Source: Ardenticatenales bacterium
GTDB lineage: Bacteria; Chloroflexota; Anaerolineae; Epilineales; Epilineaceae
Direction of reading: 5' to 3'
Assembly (NCBI GenBank): GCA_020853525.1
Contig: JADYYS010000065.1
Span: 1-64,000, forward strand
Length of the DNA: 64,000 nucleotides
This document shows positions 60,450 through 64,000 of the stretch, piece by piece. The first letter of the stretch is position 1. Each line of letters starts with the position of its first letter. Both the position numbers and the translations under genes were made by a program. The notes beneath the pieces were generated by a model, which had not been told where the DNA came from, ran no database searches, and saw only the letters and a program-made list of their open reading frames with translations.

Positions 60450-61172
60450 GTGACGACAAGCGACGCCGTGAGGTCTGCCGACCTCTACCACGGCACGCGG
60501 GCGAACCTGAAGCCAGGCGACGTGATCGAGCCCGGCCTGCCGGCCGAAGTCGGTGCGCGGGACGGGGCGACGGCCTATGTCTACCTGACCCCGCATCTGG
60601 ATGCGGCGATCTGGGGGGCGGAGCTGGCGCCGGGCGACGGTCCCGGACGGGTCTACGTCGTGGAGCCGACCGGCCGGACGGAGGATGACCCCGAGCGGCC
60701 AGGCCAACCGCCGTCGGGCCATCCGATGATGGCCTGCCGGACCCGGGAGCCGGTGCGGGTCACGGGCGAGGTCACGGAGTGGCGTCTCTACCATGGCACG
60801 AGGGCGGACCTCAAGCCGGGCGACTTCATCCAACCCGGCTACACGCCGAACTTCGGTGCGCCGGATCGGACGACCACCTACGTTTACCTGACCCGCACGT
60901 TGGATGCGGCCACGTGGGGTGCGGAGCTGGCCGCCGGCGACGGACCGGGCCGCATCTACATCGTGGAGCCCACAGGTCCGATCGAAGAGGACCCCAACCT
61001 GACGGATCAGCGGTTTCGGGGGAATCCGACGAAGTCCTTCCGCGGGCGGGACCCACTGCGCGTCCTGGGCGAGGTCACGGATTGGCAGGGGCACGCCCCC
61101 GAGGTGCTCCAAGCGATGAAGGACGGCTTGGCGCGACTCGAGCAGCAGGGCGTCAAGCCGATCGACGAGTGA
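60450..61172 (+). CDS. arr: Tandem-domain rifamycin ADP-ribosyltransferase (Arr-Arr)
   Basis: This 240-residue protein has two Arr domains in a row. Domain 1 (about residues 8-112) has YHGTRANLKPGDVIEPG, a second-strand YVYLTPHLDAA and GPGRVYVVEPTGR. Domain 2 (about 112-240) has YHGTRADLKPGDFIQPGYTP, YVYLTRTLDAATWGAE and GPGRIYIVEPTGPIEEDPN. Arr enzymes transfer ADP-ribose from NAD to rifamycins; known Arr proteins are single domains of about 140 residues. Domain 2 is closer to the canonical sequence, and domain 1 is more diverged, so only the second may be fully active. GTG 60450 has AGGAG seven bases upstream. Confidence 0.9.
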   Translation: MTTSDAVRSADLYHGTRANLKPGDVIEPGLPAEVGARDGATAYVYLTPHLDAAIWGAELAPGDGPGRVYVVEPTGRTEDDPERPGQPPSGHPMMACRTREPVRVTGEVTEWRLYHGTRADLKPGDFIQPGYTPNFGAPDRTTTYVYLTRTLDAATWGAELAAGDGPGRIYIVEPTGPIEEDPNLTDQRFRGNPTKSFRGRDPLRVLGEVTDWQGHAPEVLQAMKDGLARLEQQGVKPIDE

Positions 61173-61223
61173 TGATCGGACCGCGTGGTCATCGAGACCA
61201 ACGCGACGCGAGGTTCCGCCCCC

Positions 61224-63029
61224 CTACCACCCCGCCACCCCCCGCCCCACCTCGAACGCCACGAGCCGCCCGTCCCCCAGCGGCACGCGGCTGACCAGCG
61301 CGCCGTCGACGGCGGCGGCGAAGGGGCTGTCGGCGGGGCTGTCGGCGGGGAGGCCGGCGAAAAGGCGGGTGGCGGTGCCGTCGGCGGCGTTCAGGCCGAC
61401 GATGTCGCCGCCGGCGCCGATGGCGAAGGGGCCGTTGGGTGTGGCGACGAGCCGCGGCAGCCGGCGGCCGAGCGTGGCCGCGTCGCGCTCCCAGACGAGC
61501 GCGCCGTCGGGGCCGAATCGCAGCAGCCGCCGGACATCCGGCCCGCGATGGGTGACGAGCGCGCCGCCGTCCGGCAGGCCGACGATCTGGCCGGTCTCGA
61601 GGCGGCCTTCGGCCAACGCATGTACGCGCGGCGGCTCGGGGGCGACGAGGCTGAGCCACGTCACGCCGCCCGGCGTGTGGAAGAAGACGCCGTCGCCCCC
61701 GAGCACCGGCTCGCCGGCCAGCCCGGGGCGGACGACGGTGCGATCACCGGCGGGCGACGGCCAGGCACCGGCGTGCCCGGCGCCGGCAAGGACGAGCCAG
61801 CGCGCCGAGCCGGCCAGCGCCGTCACGTCGCCGACGCCGTCCACGCGCCAGCGCTCGGCGCCGTCGGGTCCGATCGCGCGCAGCGTGCCGTCCGCGGCCA
61901 CGGCTGCCCCGCCGTCGGGGAGGGCGAGGAGCACGGGGCGGCCGGCGGTGGGGTGGCGCCAGAGCGGCGCGGTCGAATCCGCGAACGTCGATGTGCCCGG
62001 TGCCGGCGCCGCCGACCCCGCCGCGGGAACGCCCGCCGGGCCGTCGAGGGCGTACGCCGCGACGGCCTGCGGGTGCGCGACATAAACGACCGTGCCGGAC
62101 GCATCGAGCGCGGCGGTCCGGATCGGCGCGTCGAGGACGATCCGCCAGGCGGGCTGTCCGTCGGCGAGGTCGAGGCCGACGAGGACGCGATCCGCGGTGT
62201 GGACGACGAGCCGCCCGTCGGCGGCGCGGCCGAGGGCGGTCGTGAGCGTCGGCGTGAACGGGGCCAGCCACCGGACGCCGGGGGTGGCGCGGAGGCGGTA
62301 GGTCAGCAGGAAGGCGCTGGGATCGTGCCAGCCGACGCGCGTCGGGTCGGTCGGCCAGTAGCCGGGCCCCGGCGTGTCCGGCATGTGCGACCGGATCTCG
62401 AAGTGGAGGTGCGCGCGGCCGCGGGGCTTGCCGACGGCGGCGATCCGCTCGCCGCGCACGACGCACTGCCCCGCGGCGACCGCGACGCTTCCAGGGTCGA
62501 CGTGGCCGTAGAACGACAGGATGCTCGCGAGCGGCCGGCCGTCGTCGTCGATGCGGCCCGGCGGGAAACGGTGGCGGACGATGATCACGCCCTGGTCCGT
62601 GCCCCAGCCCCACGGCTGCGCGTAGACCACCTGGCCGTGCCCGACCGCATGCACGCTCTGCCCGAAGCTGGTGCCGGCCAGCGCCAGCCAGTCCTCGCCG
62701 GCGTGCAGCTTGCCGCCGTAGCGGTTGCTGACCCGGCCGAACGGATAGCGGGCCTGAAAACCCTGCCCGTCGGGCGGGCCGAGCGGCGCGTCCAGCGTGT
62801 CGACGTAGCCGCACGGCGCGTCGGCGGCGGCGTCGGGGGGGGCGTCGGGCACGCGGGCGGCGGCGTCCGTGAGGGCGAGAGGCGGGGCGGCCGCGTCGCG
62901 CACGGGCTCGGGCGCCGGAAGCGGGATGTCGAGGGGTCCGATATCCGCCCCGTCGCCGCCGCACCCGGCCAGGGCCAGGGCGAGCGCGGCCCCGAGGACG
63001 ATGCTCGCAGCGCGTTGGTCCGTCGACAT
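61224..63029 (-). CDS. M23-family metallopeptidase lipoprotein with beta-propeller
   Basis: This 601-residue protein has a lipobox (ALALALAGC) near residue 23, then an M23 domain with GKLHAGEDWLA (HxxxD) and RAHLHFEIRSH (HxH), the zinc ligands of LytM-type peptidoglycan hydrolases. The C-terminal half (residues about 260-600) has PQQ-like or WD-like repeats (for example GRAADGRLVVHTADRVLVGLDLADGQPAWR). Fusion of an M23 domain to a beta-propeller is unusual. It is convergent with arr, with about 50 bases between them. Confidence 0.85.
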   Translation of the reverse strand: MSTDQRAASIVLGAALALALAGCGGDGADIGPLDIPLPAPEPVRDAAAPPLALTDAAARVPDAPPDAAADAPCGYVDTLDAPLGPPDGQGFQARYPFGRVSNRYGGKLHAGEDWLALAGTSFGQSVHAVGHGQVVYAQPWGWGTDQGVIIVRHRFPPGRIDDDGRPLASILSFYGHVDPGSVAVAAGQCVVRGERIAAVGKPRGRAHLHFEIRSHMPDTPGPGYWPTDPTRVGWHDPSAFLLTYRLRATPGVRWLAPFTPTLTTALGRAADGRLVVHTADRVLVGLDLADGQPAWRIVLDAPIRTAALDASGTVVYVAHPQAVAAYALDGPAGVPAAGSAAPAPGTSTFADSTAPLWRHPTAGRPVLLALPDGGAAVAADGTLRAIGPDGAERWRVDGVGDVTALAGSARWLVLAGAGHAGAWPSPAGDRTVVRPGLAGEPVLGGDGVFFHTPGGVTWLSLVAPEPPRVHALAEGRLETGQIVGLPDGGALVTHRGPDVRRLLRFGPDGALVWERDAATLGRRLPRLVATPNGPFAIGAGGDIVGLNAADGTATRLFAGLPADSPADSPFAAAVDGALVSRVPLGDGRLVAFEVGRGVAGW

Positions 63030-63038
63030 GCCGGCATT

Positions 63039-63797
63039 CTAGCGCGGTGCGGATGAGCGCCGCGTGAGCGCGGGCGGCTGCGGCGCCGCGTCCGCCGCCG
63101 ACACGGTCCGGGCGTTGTTCAGGACGGTGATCTTCTGCCAGATCTTCGTCGAGAGCCCCGTGGCCAGCTGCTCGACCTCGTTGACGGCCGCCAGCACGAC
63201 CGGATCGGACCGCCGCTCGCTGAACAGGGCGGCAACCTTGCTCGTCAGGCTGAGGAGCTCGCTGCAGTAGTCCAGGTAGCGGCCGAGCGCTTCGATCGAC
63301 ATCTCGGGGCGCGGCGACGAAGCGGTGGCGGAGCGGTCGGCGCGCACCCGGTCGGGGTCCTTCGTGAGCTGGTGCATGTCGACGATGTGGGCGATGCCGC
63401 GCAGGCGGTGGATGAGGGCCAGCGCCTGGCGGCGCTTGATGCGCTGTTCGAGCGAGATCAGGAAGTAGATGGCCAACCCGAGGAAGACGGCGTCGTTGAT
63501 GCCCGACTCGATCGTCTGCAGCATGTCCGCGACGCTGTCGATGCCGCGCGGCACGCGCAGGCCGCGCAGCGCCAGCACGAGGAGCGCCGTGCCGAGGACG
63601 ACGATGCACCCGACGCCGATGCGGATCACCCAGTACGGCCGCTGCAGCCGCGCGCCGGCCGCCGCCGCCTCGCGGGCGAGCGCCGCAAGGTCGGTGGCCA
63701 CCCGGCCGAGGCCGGCGTTCGGGAAGCGCTCGTCGATGCGCAGGGCCAGGCGCTCGATCGTCGAGATGATGTGGCTGGCGTCGAGTCGGTTGGGCAT
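63039..63797 (-). CDS. Unknown two-helix membrane protein
   Basis: This 252-residue protein has two membrane helices near residues 53-73 (YWVIRIGVGCIVVLGTALLV) and 96-112 (AVFLGLAIYFLISLEQ). A cytoplasmic helical region follows (RRQALALIHRLRGIAHIVDM, and later LSLTSKVAALFSERRSDPVV). No domain is recognised. It lies nine bases after the M23 lipoprotein start on the same strand and may be co-transcribed with it. Confidence 0.6.
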   Translation of the reverse strand: MPNRLDASHIISTIERLALRIDERFPNAGLGRVATDLAALAREAAAAGARLQRPYWVIRIGVGCIVVLGTALLVLALRGLRVPRGIDSVADMLQTIESGINDAVFLGLAIYFLISLEQRIKRRQALALIHRLRGIAHIVDMHQLTKDPDRVRADRSATASSPRPEMSIEALGRYLDYCSELLSLTSKVAALFSERRSDPVVLAAVNEVEQLATGLSTKIWQKITVLNNARTVSAADAAPQPPALTRRSSAPR

Positions 63798-63900
63798 CGG
63801 CGGTACGTGCTCGTCGGCGGTCGAGGTGCGGCAGCGGGGCCGGGGGCGGCGACGTCGCTATTATGGTGACGGACGAGCGTCCGTGCAGGTTCAGCCATCG

Positions 63901-63937
63901 TCGTCGGCAACCGTCGGCAACCGTCGGCAATCGTCGA
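63901..63937. repeat. Short tandem CGTCGGCAAC repeat
   Basis: Three to four 10-bp units (CGTCGGCAAC or CGTCGGCAAT) in the gap upstream of the final gene. No gene is seen between 63798 and 63972. Confidence 0.8.
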
Positions 63938-63972
63938 CTTATCTTCGGCAGCAAAGGGATGGGGAGGCGGCG

Positions 63973-64000
63973 ATGGCCGGTGAGCGGATCCTGGTGGTCG
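63973..64000 (+). CDS. Start of a gene that leaves the window
   Basis: ATG 63973 opens a frame reading MAGERILVV, with GGGGAGGCGG upstream as a ribosome binding site. The GERILVV start is typical of response-regulator receiver domains, but nine residues cannot establish it. Confidence 0.4.

Noticed and set aside
61185-63056. A 623-codon plus-strand frame opposite the M23 lipoprotein
   Set aside because: An antisense shadow; the minus-strand gene has the lipobox and M23 motifs.

Overview
The window is very GC-rich bacterial DNA. It looks like a member of the Chloroflexota: secreted proteins carry Pro/Thr-rich TPTP linkers, a RemA/DUF370 protein is present, and a type III CRISPR system with a reverse transcriptase sits beside tubulin-like, vWA and GTPase genes. 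No rRNA marker is present, so this placement is an inference.

Left half (1-36351): one large type III-B CRISPR-Cas supercluster. It opens with the 3' end of an IS5-like transposase that cuts into a decayed CRISPR remnant (129-300) and a MNT/HEPN toxin-antitoxin-like pair (547-1493). On the minus strand a nearly gapless unit runs from 13313 down to 1518. Its genes are a CARF-like protein with a C-terminal HTH, a vWA-FHA membrane protein, a tubulin/FtsZ-like protein, a companion protein, a GTPase, a stand-alone reverse transcriptase, Cas1, a RemA-like protein and Cas2. A divergent HU/IHF-like gene, a block of tandem repeats and a presumed leader precede a 96-repeat CRISPR array (14815-21883, hand count). 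To the right come a membrane alpha/beta hydrolase with a C-terminal helix-hairpin-helix, then a plus-strand operon with start/stop overlaps at most junctions: a SIR2-domain protein, an ABC/SMC-type ATPase and cmr1, cas10 (cmr2), cmr3, cmr4, cmr5, cmr6. Cas10 keeps its GGDD motif, so cyclic oligoadenylate signalling to the CARF protein is plausible. No cas6 is visible.

The most notable points are (a) SIR2 and ATPase genes placed as the first two genes of the cmr operon, a candidate NAD-depleting or nucleic-acid-sensing arm of the CRISPR system, and (b) an adaptation module (RT-Cas1-Cas2) that overlaps a predicted membrane-remodelling module led by a CARF-HTH gene.

Right half (36352-64000): ordinary chromosomal genes. 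They include a frameshifted serine beta-lactamase-like lipoprotein, a HEAT-repeat protein, an AcuI/YhdH oxidoreductase, Aat, Ig-like and HhH membrane proteins, a TRZ/ATZ deaminase, DoxX, a CDF transporter, a VOC protein, an aldo/keto reductase, a secreted protein, a zinc-ribbon membrane protein and a second HEPN/MNT pair. These are followed by a class Ic-like ribonucleotide reductase (nrdB, nrdA), a metal ABC transporter binding protein behind a Fur-type box, an aspartoacylase-family protein, a DUF4010 membrane protein, a tandem-domain Arr ADP-ribosyltransferase, an M23 peptidase lipoprotein, a membrane protein and the start of a gene that runs off the right edge.
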